Source of the DNA: Glaciecola sp048820975
GTDB taxonomy: Bacteria > Pseudomonadota > Gammaproteobacteria > Enterobacterales > Alteromonadaceae
DNA: 64,000 nt
Direction of reading: 5' to 3'
Assembly: GCF_048820975.1 (NCBI RefSeq)
Contig: NZ_JBMEUF010000003.1
Coordinates: 1-64,000 of the forward strand
The notes under the pieces are model-generated. The model was given only the letters and a program-made list of their open reading frames with translations. It did not search any database and was not told the origin of the DNA. Both the position numbers and the translations under genes were made by a program. Position 1 is the stretch's first letter; each line of letters starts with the position of its first letter. Positions 17,223-26,415 of the stretch are shown one piece after another.

Positions 17223-17702
17223 ATGCCAACTAAGGTGATTTTTTATGCTTTGTCAGATGACAAGGCCTCTGAAGATGCAAAAAATGTAGTAGAAAATGTA
17301 GAACAGCAGGCTTTGCAAAAAGCCGCTGAACTTACCCTTGAAAGCGTATCTAGAAAAGCGCGCGTTACCGTACTTTGTGATACACAAAAACAAGCCGAAG
17401 CATTTGACGAATTTATTTGGCAGTATCCACCTGAGCGTTTTATTCCGCATAATTTATACGGAGAAGGACCTGACATGGGAACGCCGGTGGAAATCCTGTG
17501 GCAAAGTGCTTATCAGAGTATGCGGCAACTCAGAAACAAAGCCGTTTTAATCAATTTGTCGCAAGCATATATTGAGCAGCAATCAGGCATTCAGCAAATA
17601 ATTGATTTTGTTCCCCACGATGAAGAATTAAAAGTGTTGGCCCGCGAACGCTATAAGCGATACAAGCAAGCGGGCTGCCAACTTGACTATCAAACGGTGT
17701 AA
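17223..17702 (+). CDS. holC: DNA polymerase III chi subunit
   Basis: The 159-residue HolC begins MPTKVIFYALSD and contains VTVLCDTQKQAEAFDEFIWQ and FIPHNLYGEGP, motifs at the ssDNA-binding-protein and psi contact surfaces. Chi links the clamp-loader complex to SSB at the replication fork. Its place between pepA and valS is the standard gammaproteobacterial order. Confidence 0.95.
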   Translation: MPTKVIFYALSDDKASEDAKNVVENVEQQALQKAAELTLESVSRKARVTVLCDTQKQAEAFDEFIWQYPPERFIPHNLYGEGPDMGTPVEILWQSAYQSMRQLRNKAVLINLSQAYIEQQSGIQQIIDFVPHDEELKVLARERYKRYKQAGCQLDYQTV

Positions 17703-17753
17703 GGCATTGGCCTAATAATAAACACGGTTATTTATCACGCATTAAACCTTTAA

Positions 17754-17787
17754 ATGCCGTTCAGATAAAATAAGTGCTGAACGGCAT
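17754..17787 (+). promoter_or_regulatory. Strong hairpin just upstream of valS
   Basis: ATGCCGTTCAG (17754-17764) is a perfect 11-bp inverted repeat of CTGAACGGCAT (17777-17787), with a 12-nt AT-rich loop. It ends 21 nt before the valS start codon and is not followed by a U tract. It may be a weak holC end signal, an mRNA processing site or a leader element acting on valS. Confidence 0.5.
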
Positions 17788-17808
17788 GATTATATAAAGA
17801 GCAAAGAA

Positions 17809-20577
17809 ATGGAAAAAACATTTAATCCACACAAAATTGAACAAGCCTGTTACCAGCACTGGGAAGAGCAGGGGCTTTTTAAGCCTAGCGGTTCTGGTGA
17901 CCCTTACTGTATTTTATTGCCGCCGCCGAATGTAACCGGTAGCTTGCATATGGGACATGCTTTTCAACACACTGTTATGGATGCGCTCATTCGATATAAC
18001 CGTATGAAAGGCAACAATACCCTGTGGCAATGCGGAACTGATCACGCAGGAATTGCCACACAAATGGTGGTTGAACGTAAGTTAAATGCCGAAGGTAAAA
18101 CGCGCCATGATTTAGGCCGCGAAAACTTTGTAGAACGCATATGGGATTGGAAAGAAGAGTCGGGCGGCAATATTACCCAACAAATGCGCCGCTTAGGTAC
18201 CTCTCCTGACTGGTCACGTGAAGTATTTACCATGGATGACAATTTGTCAGAAGCGGTTCAAGAAGTATTCATTACTTTACATGAAGAAGGCTTAATTTAC
18301 CGCGGTAAGCGCCTTGTAAATTGGGATCCGGCTTTATTAACAGCGGTGTCTGATCTTGAAGTAATAAGTGAAGAAGAAGACGGCTTCATGTGGCACATGC
18401 GCTACCCTTTAACTGATAACAGCGGTTCACTTGTTGTGGCAACTACGCGCCCAGAAACCATGTTAGGAGATGCAGCGGTAGCGGTTCACCCTGATGATGA
18501 ACGCTATCAACATTTAATTGGTAAGACCATAACGCTGCCAATTACGGGCCGTGAAATTCCTATTATTGCAGATGATTACGTTGATCAAGAATTTGGTACT
18601 GGCTGCGTTAAAATTACGCCAGCCCATGATTTCAACGATTACGACATGGGTAAGCGTCATAACTTACCTTTGATCAATATTTTTACTGATCATGCAAACA
18701 TAAATGATGAAGCGCCTGAAGAATTTAGAGGCTTAGAGCGTTTTGAAGCGCGTAAGCAAATAATTGCGAAGTTAGAACAAGATGGTTTCTTAGTAGAAGT
18801 AAAACCGCATAAGCTTAAAGTACCTCGTGGTGATAGAAGCGGTGTGGTAATTGAACCCTACCTAACAGACCAATGGTACGTAGCGGTTGAGTCACTAGCG
18901 AAACCAGCCATTGAAGCCGTTGAGTCAGGTGAAATACGTTTTGTGCCTGAGAATTGGAATAAAACCTATTTCCAATGGATGAACAACATTCAAGATTGGT
19001 GTATTTCACGCCAACTATGGTGGGGCCATAGAATACCTGCATGGTTTGATGAGAGCGGAAAAGTCTATGTAGGGCGCAGCGAAGCAGAAGTGCGCGCTAA
19101 AAACTCACTAGATGATTCAGTAAAGCTTAAACAAGATGATGACGTACTTGATACGTGGTTTTCATCAGCCTTGTGGCCATTCGCTACTATGGGCTGGCCA
19201 AAAGAAACACCAGAGCTAGATACTTTTGTACCGAGTTCTGTACTTGTAACAGGCTTTGACATCATATTTTTCTGGGTAGCCAGAATGATCATGATGACGA
19301 AAAAGTTCACAGGAAAAATTCCGTTTAAAGATATTTATATTACCGGCCTAGTGCGTGACGAAAACGGTGACAAAATGTCTAAATCAAAAGGGAACGTGCT
19401 TGACCCAATTGATGTAATAGACGGCATAGATTTAGATGCCCTAGTTGAAAAACGAACTCAAGGTATGATGCAGCCTAAAATGGCCGCCAAAATTACCAAA
19501 GCTACACGTAAACAATTTGCTGAAGGTATTGATGCTTACGGTACTGACGCACTGCGTTTTACCTTTGCTGCTATGGCCTCAACTAGCCGTGATATAAACT
19601 TTGATATGAGCCGCGTTGAGGGCTACCGTAATTTCTGTAACAAGATATGGAATGCCACGCGCTTTGTACTAATGAATACCGAAGAGTTTGACACAGGTAA
19701 CAAAGGTGGCGAATTAAACTTAAGTGTATTTGATAAATGGATATGGTCACGTTTTCAAGACACCCTACAAAGCTTTGAAACCGCGGTGTCGCAGTATCGT
19801 TTTGATTTAGCTGCACAAAACTTGTATGAATTCACTTGGAATCAATTCTGTGATTGGTATTTAGAGCTTTCCAAAGCGGTACTAAACTCTGATACCACAA
19901 CTGAAGCTGAAAAGCGCGGTACACGCCATACGCTTATTAATGTGCTAGAGCACATGATGCGTTTGCTTCATCCAATTATGCCATTTATTACTGACGAAAT
20001 TTGGCAAAAAATTAAGCCGCTTTCAGTGAACGGTGCCACATGCAATAGCATAATGTCTGATGCGTTCCCTGTGTTTGATGCAAGTAAAAAAGATGCGGCC
20101 GCCGAAGCTGATATTGAATGGGTGAAATCATTTGTAATTGGTATTCGCAATATTCGCGGTGAAATGGATATAGCACCTTCTAAAAAGTTAGATGTATTAC
20201 TAGATAACGTGAGCGAAATTGATAAACGCCAATTAGCGCAAAACCAAGTGTACTTGCTTAATTTAGCGAAGTTGTCATCAATCACTGAGTTGTTAGGTGA
20301 AGAAGCGCCAGCCTGTGCAACTGCACTAGTGGGTGAAATGGAAATTATGATACCCATGGCAGGCTTAATTGACAAAGACGCAGAATTAGCGCGTTTAAGT
20401 AAAGCGGCTGACAAGCTAAATCAAGACTTAAAACGCACCGAAGGTAAACTTAATAATGAAAGCTTTGTTAGCAAAGCACCAGCAGCCGTAATTGACAAAG
20501 AGAAAGCAAAAATGGCAGATGCAAAAATGCAGTTAGCCAAAATTGAAGAACAGGCTGCGGCCATCCGCGCCATGTAA
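17809..20577 (+). CDS. valS: Valyl-tRNA synthetase
   Basis: This 922-residue class I synthetase has its HIGH motif as HMGH (47-50) inside PPPNVTGSLHMGHAF and KMSKS at 522-526. The editing CP1 domain lies between them (TTRPETMLGD and later GTGCVKITPAHDFNDYDMG). A C-terminal coiled coil (about 850-920) contacts tRNA, as in bacterial ValRS. It charges tRNA-Val and hydrolyses misacylated threonine. It may share transcripts with pepA-holC, although a 106-nt gap with a strong hairpin precedes it. Confidence 0.98.
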   Translation: MEKTFNPHKIEQACYQHWEEQGLFKPSGSGDPYCILLPPPNVTGSLHMGHAFQHTVMDALIRYNRMKGNNTLWQCGTDHAGIATQMVVERKLNAEGKTRHDLGRENFVERIWDWKEESGGNITQQMRRLGTSPDWSREVFTMDDNLSEAVQEVFITLHEEGLIYRGKRLVNWDPALLTAVSDLEVISEEEDGFMWHMRYPLTDNSGSLVVATTRPETMLGDAAVAVHPDDERYQHLIGKTITLPITGREIPIIADDYVDQEFGTGCVKITPAHDFNDYDMGKRHNLPLINIFTDHANINDEAPEEFRGLERFEARKQIIAKLEQDGFLVEVKPHKLKVPRGDRSGVVIEPYLTDQWYVAVESLAKPAIEAVESGEIRFVPENWNKTYFQWMNNIQDWCISRQLWWGHRIPAWFDESGKVYVGRSEAEVRAKNSLDDSVKLKQDDDVLDTWFSSALWPFATMGWPKETPELDTFVPSSVLVTGFDIIFFWVARMIMMTKKFTGKIPFKDIYITGLVRDENGDKMSKSKGNVLDPIDVIDGIDLDALVEKRTQGMMQPKMAAKITKATRKQFAEGIDAYGTDALRFTFAAMASTSRDINFDMSRVEGYRNFCNKIWNATRFVLMNTEEFDTGNKGGELNLSVFDKWIWSRFQDTLQSFETAVSQYRFDLAAQNLYEFTWNQFCDWYLELSKAVLNSDTTTEAEKRGTRHTLINVLEHMMRLLHPIMPFITDEIWQKIKPLSVNGATCNSIMSDAFPVFDASKKDAAAEADIEWVKSFVIGIRNIRGEMDIAPSKKLDVLLDNVSEIDKRQLAQNQVYLLNLAKLSSITELLGEEAPACATALVGEMEIMIPMAGLIDKDAELARLSKAADKLNQDLKRTEGKLNNESFVSKAPAAVIDKEKAKMADAKMQLAKIEEQAAAIRAM

Positions 20578-20599
20578 ATACCCGTAATCCTTGTAAATT

Positions 20600-20624
20600 C
20601 CCGCGATACAGATGTTATCGCGGG
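20600..20624 (+). terminator. Hairpin downstream of valS (possible transcript end)
   Basis: CCCGCGATA (20600-20608) pairs with TATCGCGGG (20616-20624), a 9-bp GC-rich stem with a 7-nt loop, 22 nt after the valS stop. There is no U tract, so intrinsic termination is doubtful; it could protect the 3' end. Beyond it, up to 20837, nothing convincing was seen. Confidence 0.4.
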
Positions 20625-20837
20625 GACCTCACAAAGCGATATTCATAGTTAACATTGTGTTACTCAGCAGACAGCGAGACGCAACATACGCAATGTATAC
20701 AACTTACGTATTTCAACTTCAGACTAATTTGATTTCCCGAATAGGAAATCACATATGCATTTACTGTAGCGATAGGGAAAATAAATTAAACATCGTCAAC
20801 GAGTAACGATCAAAATAATTAACGCGTAAAAAGCAAG

Positions 20838-22109
20838 CTACTTTAGAGCCCAAAACTTTCTTACTTTTTTATAAATTTCTGAATTATTATCGACAGAAAT
20901 TTGCTTGAGTTGATATAAAAGGTACTCTAATGACACACCAATTTTTAGTTTGTTGTTTAAATAGCTATCACAAACTTCGGACAAATCAGCCATAGAGTTT
21001 ATTAACGGATGCTCAGTCAATTTTCCCTCAAGTTGATTGTTCACCTCTGTAGTGTTCGGGTGGAACATTGCAGTAGACACTGGAATATTGCAAATGCCTA
21101 CAAACTCAGGTTTTCCACCTCTTTCCACCCACCTGAAGAAACCAGTCACCATAATATCTTGCTTGCATAATTCACTAATTAAATTTGGATTAAGATTTGA
21201 CTCTTCAACTAATTCTCGTGCCATACCATATTTAACTACGTCCAATAAATTATCTGACCGCGCATTATTTACATCTAACCAATCTAAAGACCCAGAACCG
21301 GTTGCAACTAATCTATTTACGCTTACTTGAGCATTTGCATTTTGGGTCCAAAAAACTAAATGCTTATCTTTGGTTAGACCTAATAACGTAACACCAATAT
21401 GGTTTGACAATTTAGAAGCTGCTAAATCTAACAAATTTCCATTTTTAATAGGCAGCATATTATTAAAGTTTATAGAACTATCTCTACAACTACTTATCAA
21501 AGATTTTCCTGCTGCTTCATTTGTAATCAAGGAAGTAAAATAAGAGGTTTTCCCTATATCCACAGCGTTTTTCCCATGGGTAAGACTGCTCAATAAAGCA
21601 ACTTTTTTTTCATTAAAAAGGTAACCAGGCTCTTGTGATTTGAACACAAGAAATTTACTTAACTTTTGCTTACTGTCTTGCCAGTTTCCAAGCAAAACGG
21701 ACTCAAATTCTTCTAGCTTATGAAATGTAATTTTGCTGTCTGACAAAAAATTATTATTTAATGACTCTGAGTAAGATATTTTAGAGTTGCTTGGCAGTGA
21801 AACAATTGAAAATCCTTCGGTGTTGTCGTTTACAAGGCGGTTGAATTCTTTCTTGGCTTGGGGCGTTACTAAGACTTTGTCAAACGAGGTTTGTATTTGT
21901 TCTTTATAGCTTTTTAAAAGTTGGAAGATTAAAAGCAATCCACTAAAAACCGATATCGGCGTCGCCCAAAAAGAGGAGCTAGGTAAGTGAAAAGATATGA
22001 ACGCAAAAGTAATGGTTAGCAATATTAATACGATAGCCAATTTACCATATGCATTCAGATAAACATTTTTATAAAATATTACCCCTATATTTTCTTTAAA
22101 GTGACGCAA
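20838..22109 (-). CDS. Membrane-anchored protein with a divergent Nudix-like domain (orphan, accessory)
   Basis: The 423-residue protein is unlike its neighbours. Two hydrophobic helices (about 23-42 and 48-65) are followed by a polar region (about 70-230) without a recognised domain. A segment from about residue 237 resembles a Nudix fold: GVTLLGLTKDKHLVFW, then GSGSLDW, then GMARELVEES with the REL-x-EE core at 298-303. The canonical box is incomplete: Asp290 stands at the first Glu position and Asn305 at the usual glycine, so catalysis is uncertain and ligand binding is possible. No signal peptide is seen; the soluble part should be cytoplasmic. The gene is visibly AT-richer than its surroundings and sits alone between valS and plsC-rraB, which suggests transfer. 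I do not know its function. Confidence 0.6.
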   Translation of the reverse strand: MRHFKENIGVIFYKNVYLNAYGKLAIVLILLTITFAFISFHLPSSSFWATPISVFSGLLLIFQLLKSYKEQIQTSFDKVLVTPQAKKEFNRLVNDNTEGFSIVSLPSNSKISYSESLNNNFLSDSKITFHKLEEFESVLLGNWQDSKQKLSKFLVFKSQEPGYLFNEKKVALLSSLTHGKNAVDIGKTSYFTSLITNEAAGKSLISSCRDSSINFNNMLPIKNGNLLDLAASKLSNHIGVTLLGLTKDKHLVFWTQNANAQVSVNRLVATGSGSLDWLDVNNARSDNLLDVVKYGMARELVEESNLNPNLISELCKQDIMVTGFFRWVERGGKPEFVGICNIPVSTAMFHPNTTEVNNQLEGKLTEHPLINSMADLSEVCDSYLNNKLKIGVSLEYLLYQLKQISVDNNSEIYKKVRKFWALK

Positions 22110-22546
22110 TAGCTAAATCTCCTTTTTAGTATAAACATTTGTACTATCAGTCAAAATGTCATGTTCTCTGAACGGGTTTTTATTATTAAATCGTAATACC
22201 TTACAACAAGCGATGGTTCAAATAAAGCTTCAGTGAGCAAGCTTCTTTCATCACATTATGCGAAACTAAATTTGCTATGTGTAAACCTTTGCCGCAGCGC
22301 TTAGATGATACCCGTAATTCTTTCTATGTTGTAGGCAATACACCATGTATATAGTGCAAAGCCCTAAGGCAAATGCAAGTAGCTTTAGATGATTTGAGAG
22401 GTCGCGGCCTTAGTCACGATAACGAACATTTGTGCGCATTTGGCTGTGGTTTAAATGATGAGCAGATTACCGCTTTCACGGTAATGACCAATTTAGCGCC
22501 TGTGATGGCAACGACTGAGGAGGTAATGTAGAGGAGAGGTAGGCTA
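22110..22546. other. 437-nt interval upstream of the Nudix-like gene
   Basis: This stretch holds the upstream region of the minus-strand Nudix-like gene and one short possible gene remnant at 22373-22531. No tRNA, terminal inverted repeats or clear direct repeats marking an insertion were found by eye. Confidence 0.4.
22373..22531 (+). pseudogene. Short open frame, possible gene remnant
   Basis: This is a 52-codon frame starting MQVALDDLRGRGLSHDNEHL and containing the balanced stretch CAFGCGLNDEQITAF. Its amino-acid composition looks more protein-like than a random frame, and AAGG lies 4 nt before the ATG. An in-frame TAG lies 21 nt upstream, so it is either a small gene or the surviving end of a decayed one. 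No family was recognised. Confidence 0.2.
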
Positions 22547-22939
22547 CTACTTCTCGTCATCATCAAACTGGTCGGTATCATCTATAGCATCGTTACCTAC
22601 ATAGTAGGTGCCCCATCCATCGTAATGAACCTTGTGCTTATCAGCTATGGCAAGTAGCTTATCTACATCTTTATTAAATGCTTCGGCATCTAGCTTTTTT
22701 TCTAATATTGCGTCAAAGCAAAATACAGTTCCGCCGTCATCCAAAATTAATTCTTCTGCATCAGTTACTTCAAACCCAGCTTTAAAAGCATCAACCGCTG
22801 CTTTTTCAAGTACGTCAAAGTCTTTACTAGCTAAGTGATGTTCTATTATGTGATTTTGGCTTAAGTCAGTTCCATCTGCAGTAAGTGCTTCTATTGTTTC
22901 TTCGTTAAACTCGTACCATTGCAAGGCTTCTTCATTCAT
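22547..22939 (-). CDS. rraB: RraB, inhibitor of RNase E
   Basis: This 130-residue acidic protein matches the RraB pattern: IEHHLASKDFDVLEKAAVDAF, AGFEVTDAEEL, and KVHYDGWGTYY followed by an acidic tail. RraB binds the C-terminal part of RNase E and modulates mRNA decay. It lies 10 nt downstream of plsC on the same strand, so the two probably form an operon. Confidence 0.93.
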   Translation of the reverse strand: MNEEALQWYEFNEETIEALTADGTDLSQNHIIEHHLASKDFDVLEKAAVDAFKAGFEVTDAEELILDDGGTVFCFDAILEKKLDAEAFNKDVDKLLAIADKHKVHYDGWGTYYVGNDAIDDTDQFDDDEK

Positions 22940-22949
22940 ATTGCTGTTC

Positions 22950-23678
22950 CTATTTTTTTTCGCTCAAGCGCTCGGCTTCTTCGCTAATTCTTTTAAATGT
23001 AATTTCCATATCTTGCTTAAATTGTTCAGCAAGATGTTTGGCGTGTGCTTGTGGGTCAATCGATACTGGATCTAATGTTTCAATAATAACGATTCCATTA
23101 TTCCAGCGATTAAACTTAATTTTTCCGTTTGTAATATCGCTACATACTACAGGTACAATCTTTTTCTTTTCCGATAAGGCAAGCCTAAAAGCGCCAGTTT
23201 TGAAAGGCTGTATGCCTTTTCCACGGCTTCGGGTACCCTCGGGGAATATCCAAATCGACAAATTTCGCTTTTTCATCGTTTTGCCAGTGGCACTAAGGGT
23301 ATCGCGAGCTCTGCCTGTATTTTTACGGTCAATCAGTATGTTGCCTGATAGCCAATAAATGAGCCCGAAAATGGGGATCCATTTCAGGCTTTTTTTGCCC
23401 ATGGTTACTACCCCAGGCTCAGCCGCATGGCTTACGGTCATTAAATCATACGAATTTTGATGGTTCGCAATATATACATACGATTCATTGGGCTTAATAT
23501 TTTTTGAACAGCGGTATACCAATTTTACGCCTACAATGCGTGACATGGTTGAATACACTTTACCCGCTAAATTTACATTATTTCGATGTAAAGGCCTGAT
23601 AATAAAAACTATTAGAAGAAAAGTATTTATCAGAATGAAATACCCTAACAAGACCACAAAACGTATAATTGCTAACAC
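22950..23678 (-). CDS. plsC: 1-acyl-sn-glycerol-3-phosphate acyltransferase
   Basis: The 242-residue protein has the acyltransferase HX4D motif NHQNSYD (His73, Asp78) and the phosphate-binding FPEGTRSRGKG (from 146), with an N-terminal TM helix (about 5-28). It makes phosphatidic acid from lysophosphatidic acid at the inner membrane. It is the upstream gene of a pair with rraB and is divergent from the HPt/HD-GYP gene. Confidence 0.94.
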   Translation of the reverse strand: MLAIIRFVVLLGYFILINTFLLIVFIIRPLHRNNVNLAGKVYSTMSRIVGVKLVYRCSKNIKPNESYVYIANHQNSYDLMTVSHAAEPGVVTMGKKSLKWIPIFGLIYWLSGNILIDRKNTGRARDTLSATGKTMKKRNLSIWIFPEGTRSRGKGIQPFKTGAFRLALSEKKKIVPVVCSDITNGKIKFNRWNNGIVIIETLDPVSIDPQAHAKHLAEQFKQDMEITFKRISEEAERLSEKK

Positions 23679-23838
23679 ACCATTTCCTTAATAAACCTAA
23701 GGTGACCAATTATACCTACTAAGCTTTAAATACAAAGCGTTAAATATAATCAAAAGGTCGCGAAGTCCTCAGAATACCTAAGTTAGTGCCGATAACATGA
23801 CATTACTCTGAACCTCACTACGGTTAAAGCAAACAACT

Positions 23839-24951
23839 ATGGCGCTATTTAAACCAGAAGATGCTTACGATGACATTCTTCAAGACCTAAAAGAAGAAAT
23901 TGTTGAGTTGTATGAAGCGAGCGAACAAACGCTAATTGAACTTGAAATAAAGCCCTCTGACAACGAATTGCAACGAAGTTTGTTTCGCAACGTGCATACT
24001 ATTAAAGGTGACCTTGGCTTGGTTAGCTTTGTGCCAATGATTTTGGTTTTACAATCATTGGAAGATATTCTAGATATGCTTCGCAAAGGCGAACTGCCAT
24101 ATTCAAGTCTGATGAGCGACCTAGTTCTGTTGCTTTTAGACAAAGTATCAGTATTTGTAGACACCTGCATTAAAGATGGGCAGGTTGAATATGACGATGT
24201 TGCGATTGAAAATACTATTGTTGTGATTAAACAATTAACGCCACACAATGTTGAAGAGCACGATGGATTATTTCAGGACGCTATTTCAGCGCTTAGTGGG
24301 GAAGAGCCACAAGCCCGCGTAAATAGCGGTACTAAAGTGGGTTTAGGTAAAACGGGTATTCCAAAAAATATACCTGAAAATCAACAAACTGATTTGCTTT
24401 TTTTCAGAGACCTTATGCGGCCAATAGAAAAGCGCGCCGGATACAATGAGGGGCGCGGTGACAAAATAGCGGCCTTAGCTTTATACATTAATAGCTTACA
24501 TGAAAACCCTATTGATGAATCTCAATTAGCGGTGGCGTGTTATGTACATGATTTTGGTATGGCATTCATGCCTGATGAATTAGTCAATAAATCAGAAGCG
24601 TTGAGCTCTATTGAGCAAAACCTTATACGCTCCCACGTGTACAAAAGCACTCGTTTAATTGAGCATTTAACCGTGTGGGACGAAGCAAGAAAGATTATTA
24701 TGCAACATCATGAAAATATGGATGGTAGTGGCTACCCGCTGGGAATTAAAGGGCCTGAGATTTGTGAGGGAGCCAAGCTTCTCTCTATTTTAGACCGTTA
24801 TTTAGACTTAATTAGTTCCGCTAGCGATAGTAGTGAGCCATTGAGTGAAGTTGAGGCTGTTATTGCGATCAATAAAAATTACAAAGGACAGCTTAGTGGG
24901 CCTTGGTTACGATTGTTTAACCAAGGGATGACTGAGTTTTTAAATGCCTAA
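23839..24951 (+). CDS. HPt domain fused to an HD-GYP phosphodiesterase domain
   Basis: The 370-residue protein has an N-terminal HPt-like domain with phosphorylatable His53 in NVHTIKGDLGL, a short linker (about 145-190), and a C-terminal HD-GYP domain. The latter shows YVHDFGM (His237, Asp238), HHENMDGSGYP and a following IKGPEI-type segment. HD-GYP enzymes hydrolyse cyclic-di-GMP; the residue after HDFG is Met rather than the usual Lys, so activity is likely but not certain. The protein has no receiver domain, so it would take phosphate from a separate kinase or phosphorelay, or use HPt for binding only. It is monocistronic. Confidence 0.88.
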   Translation: MALFKPEDAYDDILQDLKEEIVELYEASEQTLIELEIKPSDNELQRSLFRNVHTIKGDLGLVSFVPMILVLQSLEDILDMLRKGELPYSSLMSDLVLLLLDKVSVFVDTCIKDGQVEYDDVAIENTIVVIKQLTPHNVEEHDGLFQDAISALSGEEPQARVNSGTKVGLGKTGIPKNIPENQQTDLLFFRDLMRPIEKRAGYNEGRGDKIAALALYINSLHENPIDESQLAVACYVHDFGMAFMPDELVNKSEALSSIEQNLIRSHVYKSTRLIEHLTVWDEARKIIMQHHENMDGSGYPLGIKGPEICEGAKLLSILDRYLDLISSASDSSEPLSEVEAVIAINKNYKGQLSGPWLRLFNQGMTEFLNA

Positions 24952-25100
24952 GGTGTGAAAGCCATAGCGGGATTTTTTTCCTTTAAGCTTCAAGGAATTG
25001 AGCTTTAAGTTGCGCCTAAAGTATAAAAATCTGTCATGAAGTTTGGGCCAGTGCCGATAGATAATATTCAACGAAGTAAAAAGAAAAAAGGCTGATAAGT

Positions 25101-25556
25101 ATGTATGACTTCACATTAAAAGGTTATTTAAACTCAGATGTAGCTACGGTTTATCAAGCCTTTAGTGAACCCGACATACTGTCTAAATGGTTTGCTCCAG
25201 GAAACTTGATGGTCTCTCAAATGATGTTAAGTTTTACAGAAGGCGGGCAATACAGAACGGTATTGGTTGGCCCTGATGGATTTCAACAAACTATTATGGG
25301 TACTTACCAAGAAATTGTACCCAACGAGCGCTTGAGCTTTACATGGCGCTGGGATGATACCAATGATATTACGAAGGTCGATGTGACCTTTAATACACTT
25401 CCTAACAGCACTACAAGCATTCATTTATGCCAGTCGGGATTTGCGCAAGAGCAAGATATGCTGAGTCAGCAATATGCGTGGCTTGCATGCTTAGAAAAGT
25501 TAAGCTTAGCCACACGCAATTTTTCGCCCGTTCAACACCAAGCCTACGCAGCATAG
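25101..25556 (+). CDS. SRPBCC (AHSA1-like) domain protein
   Basis: The 151-residue protein has the START/AHSA1 pattern: a first strand, then SDVATVYQAFSEPDILSKWF (the family typically has A/T...W at this point), GQYRTVLVGPDG, and ERLSFTWRWDD. A C-terminal helix contains QQYAWLACLEKL. The fold forms a hydrophobic ligand cavity; its ligand is unknown. It is convergent with the Nudix hydrolase gene. Confidence 0.8.
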   Translation: MYDFTLKGYLNSDVATVYQAFSEPDILSKWFAPGNLMVSQMMLSFTEGGQYRTVLVGPDGFQQTIMGTYQEIVPNERLSFTWRWDDTNDITKVDVTFNTLPNSTTSIHLCQSGFAQEQDMLSQQYAWLACLEKLSLATRNFSPVQHQAYAA

Positions 25557-25592
25557 TACAAACGCTTTCAAGCTTTTACACAAATCAGCGGG

Positions 25593-26111
25593 CTATAAAC
25601 CAAACTCTTTTACTATCCGTTTTAACAAAAAGGTTTCGCGCTCAATAGACATGCCTTTTTTGTGGCTATTCGCTATTGTGTGTTCGTTGTGAGCAATGGC
25701 CTGATGAATATCCATCCACTTTGCCACCATACCGTTTTGAACTTCGTATGACTCTAATTCCGGCTCAGACAAGTGTTCGTCAATATCGCATACATAACAA
25801 TATGACTTCATATAAAGAACATCGGCATTATCTTTATACCAAGGCCGGTATTCTTCGTACAAACCAAACTCTTTTATATTCCTCACGTTTTGCGCGCCGG
25901 TTTCTTCTTTTAGTTCTCGTTTTAGCGCACAAATAAAATCTTCACCTGCATCAACACCTCCGCCGGGAAGGCTATAATCGTGATATCGCTGAGTATAAAG
26001 CAGTAAAATATGGCTACCTCTAACCACAATGCCGCGAGTAGCTATTCGAGTAATACAATGAGAAAAGTTGTTTTTTACGTCGGGGTGTTTTGTTGAATCT
26101 AATAAACGCAT
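25593..26111 (-). CDS. Nudix hydrolase
   Basis: The 172-residue protein has a complete Nudix box at residues 51-73 (Gly51, Glu57, Arg65-Glu66, Glu69-Glu70, Gly72), so it should be an active pyrophosphohydrolase. LLLYTQRYHDYSLPGGG precedes it, and a downstream YVCDI segment supports a substrate pocket. The substrate (nucleotide sugar, dinucleotide or modified nucleotide) cannot be assigned. It lies 2 nt after the YwbE-like gene, so the two are probably cotranscribed. Confidence 0.9.
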   Translation of the reverse strand: MRLLDSTKHPDVKNNFSHCITRIATRGIVVRGSHILLLYTQRYHDYSLPGGGVDAGEDFICALKRELKEETGAQNVRNIKEFGLYEEYRPWYKDNADVLYMKSYCYVCDIDEHLSEPELESYEVQNGMVAKWMDIHQAIAHNEHTIANSHKKGMSIERETFLLKRIVKEFGL

Positions 26112-26113
26112 GT

Positions 26114-26308
26114 TTATTCGTGAATTTCTTTTACGCGACCCACTTGGCCATCTTCTAATTTAACTTTAATGCCATGAGGATGATTCGGAGAATTAGTTAA
26201 GATTTTAGCCACTACGCCTTCGGTTAACCTGCCGCTTCGTTGGTCTTGCTTTAAGACAATACTGACATTTAATCCAACAGAAATGTTACTTCTTAGCTTG
26301 CCGCTCAT
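26114..26308 (-). CDS. YwbE-like small protein (DUF2196)
   Basis: The 64-residue protein reads SGKLRSNISVGLNVSIVLKQ, then RSGRLTEGVVAKILTNSP, NHPHGIKVKLEDGQVGRVK, matching the YwbE family found in many bacteria. The small beta-barrel suggests RNA or protein binding, but its function is unknown. It is the first gene before the Nudix hydrolase on the minus strand. Confidence 0.88.
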   Translation of the reverse strand: MSGKLRSNISVGLNVSIVLKQDQRSGRLTEGVVAKILTNSPNHPHGIKVKLEDGQVGRVKEIHE

Positions 26309-26415
26309 AATAAAAACTCGAGTGTATTAAAAGCTGGGCATTATATCGCGGTAAAAATATAGTGCGACCACTAAATGAATTCACTACGCAGCACCACACG
26401 AGTCATTGTAGCCAT

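Noticed and set aside
20612..20806. 64-codon frame downstream of valS
   Set aside because: It starts inside the valS downstream hairpin and has no recognisable features or ribosome binding site.
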